Origin: Archegozetes longisetosus
Taxonomy: Eukaryota; Arthropoda; Arachnida; Sarcoptiformes; Trhypochthoniidae
DNA: 64,000 bases
NCBI GenBank assembly: GCA_018873245.2
Contig: JAEMBT020000001.1
Location: 1,612,001 to 1,676,000 of the forward strand
Direction: 5' to 3'
In this document: positions 1-10,027 of the stretch, piece by piece
Layout of the letters: each line of letters begins with the position of its first letter
How positions within the stretch are numbered: position 1 is the first letter of the stretch
Notes under the pieces: generated by a model
The model's input: only the letters and a program-made list of their open reading frames with translations
Databases searched by the model: none
What the model was told of the DNA's origin: nothing
Program-made: the position numbers and the translations under genes

Positions 1-19
1 ACTTTGAACTTTTGTTTAG

Positions 20-951
20 TTTGAGTCCTGTGATAATGGGTTGCATTTTTGTCATCTCCGGTGGTATTTATGCCGTCACAACTCCTATTTGGGGAAAACT
101 TTGTGATAAAGGGGTTAAGTAATGGAGAACTTTATCATTTAAAGATAATTTAAAATTGAAATTTTTATTTGAATCTATAGTTTAATCCTAAAATACTTTG
201 TATATTTGGGTCCATATTGTGCTCAATTGGATTCATTTTTATCGGACCTCTAAGCTTCATAAATATAGACACGTAAGTTTATGATAACTAATTTTTAGTA
301 GACCAAAAAATATTTCTAATATTGACTGTTTATAGCAAATTATGGCTCATAATATTATCACTAGTATTTATTGGGCTAGGAACAGCAGCCAAATTAGTTA
401 CTGCTTTCGTCAGTGCGTTACATGATTCTATTAAAAGGAGAGGATTTCCTGATGATATTTCTACTTATGGTTTAGTATCTGCCATGTTCTTCTCTACTTG
501 TTCAATTGGGTATTCAAACTTCCTAAAACTTGACTCATATATAAAGACAAGTCTTATCAAAAACATGATTTCGGTTCAAACATAGTTTTTACTGCAAATA
601 TATATTAAATCTTGTTTTTCATTACTAGATAGAGATTTTAATTTTAAATGTTTCAATATTTGATCAGAGCATTCATCGGTCCATCTTTAGGAGGATTTTT
701 ATTAGAACGAGTTGGTTATAGAAAGGGTCTTATTGTGGTTCTTATCGGAGACATAATTCTGGTATAAATGCTGATCCTTTCAAAAATTTCTCTATTAATG
801 CAAAAAGTATTTTCAGATTGTATTGGCTTCCATTTATGTGATATGTCACAGAACTCCTAATGAAAAAAGTAGAGAACGCGAACCACTTATAAGAAGTCGA
901 CAAAGACGTTATAGTTTTTCGGTATCTTTAGGAGACGCCAACAAAAGATAG
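20..951 (+). CDS. SLC18B1: SLC18B1-like MFS transporter, 3' part (left tandem copy)
   Basis: This is the 3' half of a major facilitator superfamily transporter; the 5' exons lie left of the window. I read exons at 20-113, 181-272, 336-509, 668-761 and 817-951, all with GT/AG borders and open in one continuous frame to TAG at 949-951. They encode membrane segments with typical motifs (SPVIMGCIFVISGGIYAV, then GAFIGPSLGGFLLERVGYRK, the signature of a late MFS helix) and a basic, Arg-rich cytoplasmic tail. The SLC18B1 family comprises vesicular polyamine-type transporters; the substrate of this one is inferred, not seen. The second copy 3' of it (4773-6977) is broken, so this is probably the working gene. 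No disabling change was seen in the visible part. Confidence 0.8.
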
Positions 952-1215
952 CATTCAATAGTTTTACAAATTTTAGCTTTAGATTTATAACTTCTATGAA
1001 ATTAAGGAATCAATGTTTTTAATGATCAACATTTTAAGCATTTTATAGAATTTTTAAAAGTTGAAATAAAAGTTACAAAACATGTTTTGTAATATGAATG
1101 GTTTTAATACTAAAACAATTGTTCAAGAAAGTATCCTTTGGCAACTTTGACAAGTCACTAATGAGTATTGGTAACTTATATAAGTTGCAAATAACTTTTA
1201 CTTAGATCTACAAAT

Positions 1216-1618
1216 GAAAACTTGTCTCAAACAAGTGCACAAATTAAAACTTGTTTTTTCTAAAAGACTTAACAAAATTGAAATCGTAAACTAAAATTAG
1301 TTTTGAGCTTTGGCCACGACATCATTTTTACTTTTCCAAACTTTTTCAAACATCTTTTAGATTGGATTCAGAGTTTGAACAAATTGATTAAATCAAAACA
1401 AAAATAATGTTTTTGCCTGAAAAGTGAAGTCAAAATAAATCATGAAAACAGATTAATGAATTGATAATAGTGAGTGAAAGAAGTTTTTACTATAAGATTA
1501 GAAGCCTTGAAAAGTTTGGAAAAAAACTCTTACGTGACTCATACACTTTACATTAAAATTGGTCTCGTGCCTCTATAGAAAAAATCTTTATCTGTACACT
1601 TGTTTGAGAAAAGCTTTC
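1216..1618. mobile_element. 403-bp inverted-repeat element (MITE) 3' of the left transporter copy
   Basis: The left end (GAAAACTTGTCTCAAACAAG) and the reverse complement of the right end (GAAAGCTTTTCTCAAACAAG) match over about 20 bp. The element is flanked by AAAT on both sides (1212-1215 and 1619-1622). The homologous flank of the right transporter copy, near 7370, reads straight across the site without the insert, so this is a filled site against an empty one. It has no coding capacity. The superfamily is not assigned; a 4-bp duplication with this terminus is not diagnostic. Confidence 0.65.
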
Positions 1619-1705
1619 AAATATTTATTAATCTACACCAAATGAGAGTACAGTGAAGTATATATAGGGCGTACATAGAACGCATTGAAAAAGTGTACTG
1701 TACAC

Positions 1706-4163
1706 CGGGGTTTCCCAAATGGTGGGTCCCGGCCCTCAGGTGGGCCGCGGAGGGATCGATTTGGGCCGCAGAATAATTTTAGAATACAGTTCAAAGTGGG
1801 TCGCGGCGTAGAATCCCTTCAATCAACATTTATATTGAAAAGTAATTGAAAAGTTTTGTTGTAAAAAAGTATATCAAATATTAAGAAGCAAACTGTAAAC
1901 TGTATAAAAAATCATATTATCAATTCATAACAGACCGCACCACACATTCGCTTTTGTTTTACTCTTAAAACAGTATTAAACTTCAAGTAAATACGAATTT
2001 CTATAAATATATTCTTGTGATTAAATGTAATTAGTATTTTATTAATTAAAAAATTTATAATTTAATACGAAATATTTAATTATTAAGTTTTTGGCTTAAA
2101 CTTATCGATTGAAATCATATAAATATTAGTCAATAAAGTATGTCTTTATTTATTCATTAATTGATTGAATTTATCTAAAATTATAGATTAATAAGCATTC
2201 AATAAATAGTTATTCATTAAAATGGATAAATATTTGATTAAGACTAAGAGAACGGTTGAAACAGAAATAACTAGAGTTTCGATCGACGAACCACCGAATA
2301 AGAAGAAAAGAGTAAATCGAAAATATTTAGACTCTTATTTAAAATATGGTTTCATTAACGACGAGAGCGAATACTCTCAACATTTATGTGTCTTGTGCTT
2401 AGAAAAGTTGTCAAATGAATGTATGAAACCATCGAAATTAAAAAGACATCTTGAGACCAAGCACCCAAATGATATCAGTAAACCATTAGAATATTTTATA
2501 AGTAAAAAAACAGAATATATTCAACAGAAAAACTGTATTAATAAGACAATAACCGCAGCCGACAATGCATTGCGCGCTTCATATATGGTATCATTGCATA
2601 TCGCAAAGAATAAAAAGCCGCATACAATAGGAGAAAATCTCATTATACCGGCAGTTATTGATATTTGTCGAGTAATGTTTGGTGAAGAATATTCAAAGAA
2701 AGTGCAATCTATTCCTTTGTCTAACACTACTGTCAGGAGAAGAATAGATGAGATGTCAGAAAACGTTGAAAATCAGTTGATTTCAAGATTGAAAAGTAGT
2801 AGTCTGCTTACAAATTGACGAAACAACTGATATCTCAAAATTTGCACAATTATTGGCATACATTAGATATGTTTATGAGTCAGAAATGAAAGAATTACTA
2901 TTTTTTATGAATTAGAAACTTATACAACAAGCGAAGCAATCTTTAAAGATTTAGATAATTATGCGTCAAAGCATTTGGATTGGAATCGATGTGTAGCCAT
3001 TTGTACAGATGGTGCGGCGTCGATGACTGGCTACAAGAGTGGCCTCATTAGTAAAATTCAAATATTGAATCCAAATATAAAAGCAGTTCATTGTATTATT
3101 CATCGACAAGCATTAACCTCAAAAAAATTAAGTCCCGATTTGAATAAAGTAATGGAAATAACTATTAAAACTGTGAACTTTATTAAAGTTAGAGCTTTGA
3201 ATTCTAGATTATTCAAAGTATTGTGCGATGAAATGGGCGCTGAACACAACAATTTGCTTTTATATACAGAAGTTCGATGGCTATCAAGGGGTAAAGTTTT
3301 GAGACGAGTCTATGAACTGAGAAATGAAATCAACGAATTCTTAAAACGACAGGGAAAAGAATCACTATTTGGTGAAATGGAATTCGCTTCAAAACTCGCA
3401 TATCTAACAGATATTTTTGAACATTTCAATAAATTGAACCTTTCTTTACAAAATAATGACAATATTCTTGATGTCAGTGACAGAATTCGTGGCTTTATAG
3501 AAAAATTAATTGTTTGGAAAAAAAAGAATCAACAATAATGTGTTCGAAATGTTCGAATTATTTGACAAACATATGAAGGAAAATGATATGAGTTTTGCTA
3601 AATATAAAGATTCTATTTTTGATCATTTATCGAATCTGAAGAATTATTTTGATAAATATTTCAAAGAAATATTGCAAAATAATAACTTTCAATGGATTCG
3701 TAATCCATTCTTAGCCGATAGTGAAACCCAGTCTTTAACTATCGAATTGAAGGATGAATTAATTGAATTGAAATGCAATGAATATTTTAAAATGAAATAT
3801 CAAAATCTGAAACTTTCTTCTTTTTGGATTGAAGTCAAGTCAAAATTTCCAACATTAGCTGAAATCGCCATAAATCATTTATTGCCCTTTCCTTTGACTT
3901 ATTTGTGTGAAAGTGCATTTTCGAGTTTAACTTATCTTAAAAATAAGTACAGATCCAAATTACAAATAGAATCTGATTTACGTTTATCTTTGACACAAAT
4001 TGAACCTAATATTGATTTTCTCTGTAATAATAAACAACTGCACAGTTTCTAATAAAGTTTAACTTTGTTTTTCAATGTTTAGTAAAGCAATTAGATTAAG
4101 TGGGCCGCGATATTTTTTTCGGTGCTTAGGTGGGTCTCAGAAAAAAAAGTCTGGGAACCTATG
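1706..4163 (+). mobile_element. hAT (Charlie/ZBED-like) DNA transposon, decayed
   Basis: A 2.46-kb DNA transposon. The left end reads CGGGGTTTCCCAAAT and the reverse complement of the right end reads CATAGGTTCCCAGAC, the 'GGTTCCCAAA' terminus of Charlie-type hAT elements. Just inside each end lie GGTGGG- and GGGCCGCG-rich stretches typical of that group. The flanking octamers (1698-1705 and 4164-4171) agree at 6 of 8 positions, as expected of an aged target duplication. The transposase lies in the middle on the plus strand. The element sits between the two transporter copies. Confidence 0.75.
2222..4052 (+). pseudogene. hAT transposase (BED finger, RNase-H fold, dimerisation domain), frame-shifted
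   Basis: Three successive open segments (2222-2818, 2975-3538, 3510-4052) together match a ZBED5/FAM200-like hAT transposase. The first starts at an ATG and holds a BED-type zinc finger (CVLCLEK followed by RHLETKH, about residues 57-81). The middle holds the catalytic core: IDETTDIS just past the first shift, and [16 protein letters not shown] with the second Asp. The last carries the hATC dimerisation region (YLCESAFSSLTYLKNKYRSK) with the conserved Glu. Frame changes occur near 2810, between 2880 and 2975, and near 3530, so the copy cannot make an active enzyme. Reading frames are otherwise long, suggesting moderate age. Confidence 0.85.
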
Positions 4164-4772
4164 CTCTAGACCTTAAAAGTAATATTATTTCTATCCACTG
4201 CTTAAATCTCTTTATATTTAAAAATAAGATAATCTAAAATAATTTTTAAAGATTATTCAAAATAAGAGAAAATTGTCGTTTAAAACTGTTATCAAAATAA
4301 CTTGACAAGAAAGTGAAATACAATCAGAAGACTCACAATTATCGGTAAATGACACAGATGCTGAAGTTGGAATTCATTCTTCAAACTCTACGATTGAAAT
4401 TAATGTAGTTTTGCACATTTTGCACAAATACCTCATTATAACTTGAGATAAATATTTTTTTATAAAGATTACTACTCATTAATTTTAATTTTTAACATAT
4501 GCTCAGCAGCGTAGCTCACAGCTTGGATCATAGCTCGTTAATACAAGCGCAGCTCGAACCAAATTTGACAGAAGCGCAGCTCAAAGCTCAACAATTCTGA
4601 GCTACGCTTATAGCAACTCGAGTTTAAAACTCAAGATTCCAGACCCGTGCTCTTCACTACTTATTATCAATATATTAATGTCGCTTCAGAGTTTTAATCA
4701 TAAATAAGTTGTTGAGATTTTTATTTGATTTACTTAAGTAGTGTTATAACATTCAAAGTTGTAGAAAGTTTC
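4164..4772. other. Intergenic stretch with GAGCT-rich inverted motifs
   Basis: Non-coding DNA between the hAT element and the right transporter copy. At 4500-4640 the word AGCTC recurs many times in both orientations, with GCGTAGCTCAC near 4510 facing CTGAGCTACGC near 4597, so the strand can fold on itself. A similar AGCTC-rich patch lies in an intron at 10620-10740. I see no gene here. Confidence 0.4.
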
Positions 4773-6977
4773 ATGGAGACAAAGATTTGTTCTTATAGTG
4801 GTTCCTACGAAGAGAACAAAAATGCTGAACGCAAATGTGATTCACTACCAATCAGTTTGAACCACGATAAGACAGAAGATTGGAAGAATAAAGAGTTTGC
4901 TTCTCCCACGTTCGATGAGCTCAGAGTAAAAGAAAATGAGCCGAAGATTCGAGAATCGAACTCAAGTAGTAGGAACTTGAATGGTCCGCGATTTAGTAGA
5001 CGTCAACTTCTTGTACTGATAACATTAGCTTATGGTAACTTCTGAATTGCAACTTGCGTTAGTCTTCAGGCACCATTCTTTCCAAAAGAAGCTGAATCCA
5101 AAGGTTTATATAAATGACTGTTATAGTTATTGAACTGTTGTTAAGACTAAGTTAATGACAAATTTAATACTACTTTCAAAACTGATTTTTGAATTAGGTG
5201 CAACTTCAACATTTTCATTACTTGAAACATGTTTTGGTTTGGGTTTAATATTAGGTCCAACTGTCGGTGGAGCATTCTATGAACTTGGAGGATTTCTTAT
5301 GCCTTTTGTAATATTAGGAGTTTTCTTATTGTTGGGCGGTGCCGTCACTTTCATACTGATGCCCGATTTCAGTGACGTAACTGAACGAAGATCTGGTAAA
5401 CTTGTTCAATTCATGTCAGATTCTGGAATTCTTTTAGATGCATTAGCAATTGTTACTTCTCTCAACTTTATTGGGTTCAATGCAGCCACACTTGAACCAC
5501 ATCTCAGACAATTTGGGTATCCAATTCTCTTATCTTTTACGCAATTTTCGATTTAGATTTTGCACTTTGAACTTTTGTTTAGTTTGAGTCCTGTGATAAT
5601 GGTGTCCTCCCGATTGACCAACAAATAAAAGACCAAAAACTAAAAGCCCAACAAAATAAGCCCAATAAATAAATGCCCAACAAATATAAGACCAAAAAAT
5701 AAAAACCCAACAAATTTATGCTAAGGTTACTATTGAATAGCAATTCATTTAAGCATGCTTAAGTAATGTTTTTTCTATAGTTAAAATTAGACAAAAAATT
5801 TTTTTATTGGAAAATAAGAGTAAATATCAGTGCATTACTAATAAAAAGTTTTCAGAAAATTCAAAATTTGAAGGCCCTTTTTTGAAATCTATAAAACATC
5901 TTATAAATGTGACTCGTTCAATAATCTGAAAACAGATGTTTATTTAATTATTTGATAAATTAAGAGATTTGATTTGTTGGGCATTTATTTGTTGGGCTTT
6001 TCTTGTTGTGCTTTTGGTTTTTGGTCTTTCATTTGTTGGTCAATCGGAAGTAAACCGTGATAATGGGTTGCATTTTTGTCATCTCTGGTGGCATTTATGC
6101 CGTCACAACTCCTATTTAGGGAAAACTTTGTGATAAAGGGGTTAAGTAATGGAGAACTTTATCATTTAAAGATAGTTTAAAATTCAAATTTTATTTGAAT
6201 CTATAGTTTAATCCCAAAATACTCTGTATATTTGGGTCCATATTATGCTCAATTGGATTCACTTTTATCGGACCTCTAAGCTTCATAAATATAGACACGT
6301 AAGTTTGTAATAACTTTAATATTAATTAACTTTTTGTTAACATAAACATTAACTGTTTATAGCAAATTATGACTCGTAATTATATCACTAGTATTTATTG
6401 AACTAGGATTAGCATCTAAATTGGTTACTGCTTTCGTCAGTGCGTTACATGATTCTGTTAAAAGGAGAGGATTTTCTGACGATATTTCTACTTATGGTTT
6501 AGTATCTGCCATGTTCTTCTCTTCTAGTTCTGTTGGGTATTCAAATTTTCTTAAAACCTGACTTATATATAAAGAGAAATCTTGTCAGAAGCATGACTTC
6601 GATTCAAACACATTATTTTCTGAAAATCTATTTCAAATCTTGTTTCTGATTACTAGATAGGGATTTTAATTTTAAATGTTTCAATATTTGGTCAGAGCAT
6701 TCGTCGGTCCATTTTTGGGAGGATTCTTATTAGATCGTGTTGGTTATAGAAAGGGTCTTATTGTGGTTCTTATCGGAGACATAATTATGGTATAAATTTT
6801 GATCTTTTCCGAAATCTTTTTACTAATACAAAAATATTTCCAAAGATTGTGTTGGTTTCTATTTATGTGATTTGTCGCAGAACTTCTAATGAAAAAAGTA
6901 AAGAAAGCGAACCACTTATACGAAGTCTACAAAAACTTTATAGTTTTTCAGTATCTTTAGGAGACACCAACAAATGA
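4773..6977 (+). pseudogene. SLC18B1: SLC18B1-like transporter pseudogene (right tandem copy)
   Basis: This paralogue of the gene at 20-951 includes the 5' end. Exon 4773-5103 encodes the acidic N-terminus and first membrane segment, ending QAPFFPKEAESKG. The next exon, 5199-5516, starts at ATSTFSLLETCFGLG, so roughly 110 residues (about four helices) present in family members are missing, although the junction keeps frame. Stops occur in frame at 5043 (TGA where Cys is usual in 'YGNFC'), in the exon near 6110 (TAG for Trp) and in the exon near 6368 (TGA for Trp in KLW). A 454-bp MITE lies inside the exon that starts at 5583. The downstream exons match the left copy closely. It is a clear pseudogene of a host gene, made by tandem duplication and then degraded. 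Confidence 0.85.
5603..6056. mobile_element. 454-bp long-TIR element (Mutator-like MITE) inside a pseudogene exon
   Basis: A foldback element with terminal inverted repeats of about 80 bp. The inner left sequence CCGATTGACCAACAAAT recurs in reverse complement at the right end. The repeats are built of short variants of 'GCCCAACAAATAA' and 'GACCAAAAA'. It is bracketed by a perfect 10-bp direct duplication, GTGATAATGG (5593-5602 and 6057-6066); the undisturbed left copy of the transporter has this sequence once (near 30-45). Duplications of 9-11 bp and long TIRs are usual for Mutator-like elements. There is no coding capacity. Confidence 0.8.
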
Positions 6978-6993
6978 TAGCATTCGTTTTTAC

Positions 6994-7077
6994 TAGAGTA
7001 TGGTATGATTTCTCGAGTCTCAGGACCAAAATTTTTTAGAGACTCGAGAAGCTCATTTCTTCAAATACCACGCCCTA
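6994..7077. mobile_element. 84-bp hAT-type hairpin MITE
   Basis: The left end TAGAGTATGGTAT pairs with the right end ATACCACGCCCTA, and an internal GACTCGAGAA/TTCTCGAGTC pair extends the fold, so almost the whole element can form a hairpin. It is flanked by the exact 8-bp duplication GTTTTTAC (6986-6993 and 7078-7085). The left transporter copy lacks the insert at the matching site near 957-965. An 8-bp duplication and a TAG-GGTAT-like terminus fit a non-autonomous hAT element. Confidence 0.7.
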
Positions 7078-7397
7078 GTTTTTACAAATTCAAATTTTAG
7101 ATTTTTAAACTTCTAGGAAATTAAGAAATCAATGTTTTTAATGATTAACATTTTAAACACTTTATAGATTGTTTAAAAGTTAAAATAAAAGTCTTAAAAC
7201 GTATTTCATAATATGAATGATTTGAATATTGAAACAATATTATTAACTAATTAGAAGCTAAAACTTATCTCCAAGAAAGCATTTTTTGGCAACTTTAAGA
7301 AAGTTGTTTATGGGTATCGATAACTTTTATAAACTGGAAATAACTTCTACTTATATTATATCTACAAATATTTATTAAACTACACCAAATCAGAGTA

Positions 7398-8849
7398 CAG
7401 ATAAATTCAAAAAGGCTTTAAACGGACTATAAAGTCAGTCATTATCAGATACATATTTATTGGTTTTTTTTCATGTTTCAACTCGAGTTTTAATAAAAAT
7501 CATCGTTTTATTCACGTGTTTAGTTCAAAATTCAAGTTTATCATAAATAATTGTAAAATGAGTATCACAAATAAAAATTAAATCTTAGTTATATACTAGT
7601 ATTTCGTGTGCCCTCCGTTAGCGTCGGTAATAGCTCGCAATCTATTAAGAACTGAATTAATCAGATTTTGATTGTAATCAAAATTTTCTCTCATTTCAGT
7701 CCATGTGTCACTTATAGCTAGTCACAGTTCTTCTTCATTAGCATAAATTCGTTTATTTGCAACTTTAACTTTTGCGCGACCCCAAAGGTTTCCAATCAAC
7801 GATGTATCAGGAGATTTAGAAGGAGTTCGAAGGGTTTGGTGGATCGGTATACTTTCCTCAAACCATTCACGAACAACTCTTGCTTTATGGATAGGAAAGT
7901 TGTCTTGATAGTAATAAAAGTGACCATCAGAGAAGTGCTCTTCTATAAATGGAAGAACTGTTTCTATTAAAATATCAATGTATTTTTCCGAATCAAATCT
8001 GCCTTCATTAAGAATAAGAGGACAGATAGCTTGAGCGTGCACTAGTCCAAAACAGGTATTGATTTTCTACCTGAATAAGCTTTTTCTACAAGATACCTCT
8101 CATCATAAGCAGCGCCAATTGGTCTACGAGTTAATGCCCGAACCGTGCGTCCCCTCATAAAAGTTGATTCATTGAAAAAACGATTCGGTTCCAGAATTCA
8201 AAGTTTAAATTATTTCGAGAGAATTGTAATCTTTGGGCTTTATGTCCGACACTTAAGTGTTCCTTAATGCAAGCAACACGACAATAAAGCTTACTCTCAC
8301 GCAGTCTTCGCCCAATTGTTACTAAATTACAATCGAGTTCACATCTAACCTTAATTTTGCATTAGTTACGCGCGGATTTTCGATTGCATTTAAGGTGATC
8401 CCTAAATCTTCATCAATTGTTGTTTCGCGCAGACGACCAGCAGACTTAATGGTGTTAACCTCATCTGTTTGTGATCATCTATTGACCCGTTTCTTTATTG
8501 TAGTGAGGCTTCTTGAAAGAGCTAATGAGATATCTTCAGGACTCATACCAGCTCCCAATACATAGATTATAGCATTTCTCTCTTTGATATCCAATGCTTG
8601 ACTTTTTCTTCAATGAATTTCATTCAAAAACTTCATTATTTTAAAATCTTAGTATTGGTATTTATTCACAATATACCGTAAGATGAAAGCATGTTTTTAT
8701 AGTAAAAACAGATCAATGCATGCGATAGTTTTCACCTTTTGGTTTCGATGATTAATCAGACTTATAGTTTGATAAAAATTTTTACAAAACTTTGAAAACC
8801 TTATCAAAATTAATTATAAGTTCATTTAAAGCCTTTATGAATTTATCTG
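7398..8849 (-). mobile_element. Tc1/mariner transposon with intact ends, dead transposase
   Basis: The element is flanked by TA on both sides (7396-7397 and 8850-8851). The left end CAGATAAATTCAAAAAGGCT and the reverse complement of the right end CAGATAAATTCATAAAGGCT match over nearly 30 bp. The 1452-bp length is normal for Tc1. The transposase is on the minus strand. The insertion lies in the flank duplicated together with the transporter, 3' of the right copy. Confidence 0.85.
7722..8640 (-). pseudogene. Tc1-like transposase, decayed
   Basis: On the minus strand the C-terminal third is open (8042-7722). It carries the second catalytic Asp (YYYQDNFPIHKARVV) and the third-site region SPDTSLIGNLWGRAK, where the family's usual Glu in 'IENLWG' is Gly. 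Upstream, 8640-8100 encodes a recognisable helix-turn-helix DNA-binding region (DIKERNAIIYVLGAGMSPED) broken by several in-frame stops. It cannot encode an active enzyme. Confidence 0.75.
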
Positions 8850-9051
8850 TACACGAGAGACTGAACTTTTTGCTAACCAGCTAACTAAAAGTTTTGCTAA
8901 AATTTTCAAAATTTTGCCAAACTTGGACTGAGAGAAAATGATTGGTGCGCATGCGCTATAACAATTGCGCCAAATATATCAAATTGATCTTTGCTTATGT
9001 TTCAAAATAGTAAACGTTGTTTTCAATTAATTTAATTAAAGATAAATACAA

Positions 9052-9732
9052 ATGAGTACAGGCAAAATGAGAAGTAATAAGAAGTATAGAAAGAGTTGTT
9101 CCTCAGCAAAAATGCCTTCGGCTCTTCGAATTCAAATTGCGAACCAATGCCCGAATCCATTGACGAAAATAAATGAATGTTTTCATAGTTTTCAAAAAAA
9201 TGACTTCAATTTGTTGTTAACATGTCACGAATGGCAACAATTGGACGATGACTGCCACCAGTTCATGATTGAACTAATCGAAGACAATTTGAAACACTAT
9301 TATGAGTCGAGCTCTTGGGGTTGGAGTCGATCAAACAAATTAAAAGAGTTAAGTCGTAAAACGTCAAGACTTTTGATCCTAAAGTGTGCTAAAACTGGAC
9401 AATTAGTAGCATTCGTTAACTTTCGATTTGAATCTGGAAGTGATAACAAGGAGTGCGCTCTTTATTGCTATGAATTACAAATCGTTAAAACTCATCAACG
9501 CGTTGGAATCGGCACTTATCTCATGTCATGTCTGAAAGAAATTGCTGTCAATTTCAACATGGACAAAGTTATGTTAACTGTATTTAAAAGTAATGAAATT
9601 GCAACCAATTTCTATATGAATGCTTTGAAATATCGTATCGATAGGTCTTCTCCGAGTTGTTTTCAACAGGAATCTGATTACGAAATACTGAGCATTAAAA
9701 TTAACAAAAAAGATATCAATAAGGATCCATGA
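9052..9732 (+). CDS. NAA40: N-alpha-acetyltransferase 40 (NatD)
   Basis: An intronless 226-residue GNAT-fold enzyme. NatD acetylates the N-terminal Ser of histones H4 and H2A. Visible features: a basic N-terminus (residues 1-20); the segment SSSWGWSRSNKLKEL (86-100), matching the family's WGW-K region; YCYELQIVKTHQRVGIG (138-154), which contains the acetyl-CoA pyrophosphate loop (QRVGIG); KVMLTVFKSNEIATNFY (172-188); and the closing SSPS and YEILS motifs. Human NAA40 is 237 residues, so the length fits. The start is the first ATG, preceded by an A-rich leader; AATAAA lies about 45 bp past the stop. This is a confident family call. Confidence 0.92.
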   Translation: MSTGKMRSNKKYRKSCSSAKMPSALRIQIANQCPNPLTKINECFHSFQKNDFNLLLTCHEWQQLDDDCHQFMIELIEDNLKHYYESSSWGWSRSNKLKELSRKTSRLLILKCAKTGQLVAFVNFRFESGSDNKECALYCYELQIVKTHQRVGIGTYLMSCLKEIAVNFNMDKVMLTVFKSNEIATNFYMNALKYRIDRSSPSCFQQESDYEILSIKINKKDINKDP

Positions 9733-10027
9733 ACTATTTACTATATTTTAGATATATGTATAAATTTTTGGACGATAATTAATAAAAAGTTTTATAAGTT
9801 TTATACTAAAACGCTATAATTGATTAATTTTTCTTATTATCGTGTCCTAAATAACAACTCTTTTAAGTAGAGTGTTTTGAATGTGATGTTTCGGTTATTC
9901 GGTTGCTATAGAAATATTTGGTAAAAGATTTTTTTCATAGTCCAAAATAAGTGCAACAAATTTGACAAAATAATTATGACTAATGTGATTGAAAATTAAT
10001 TAATAGGTGAAAGTAGTAGAATAAGAG

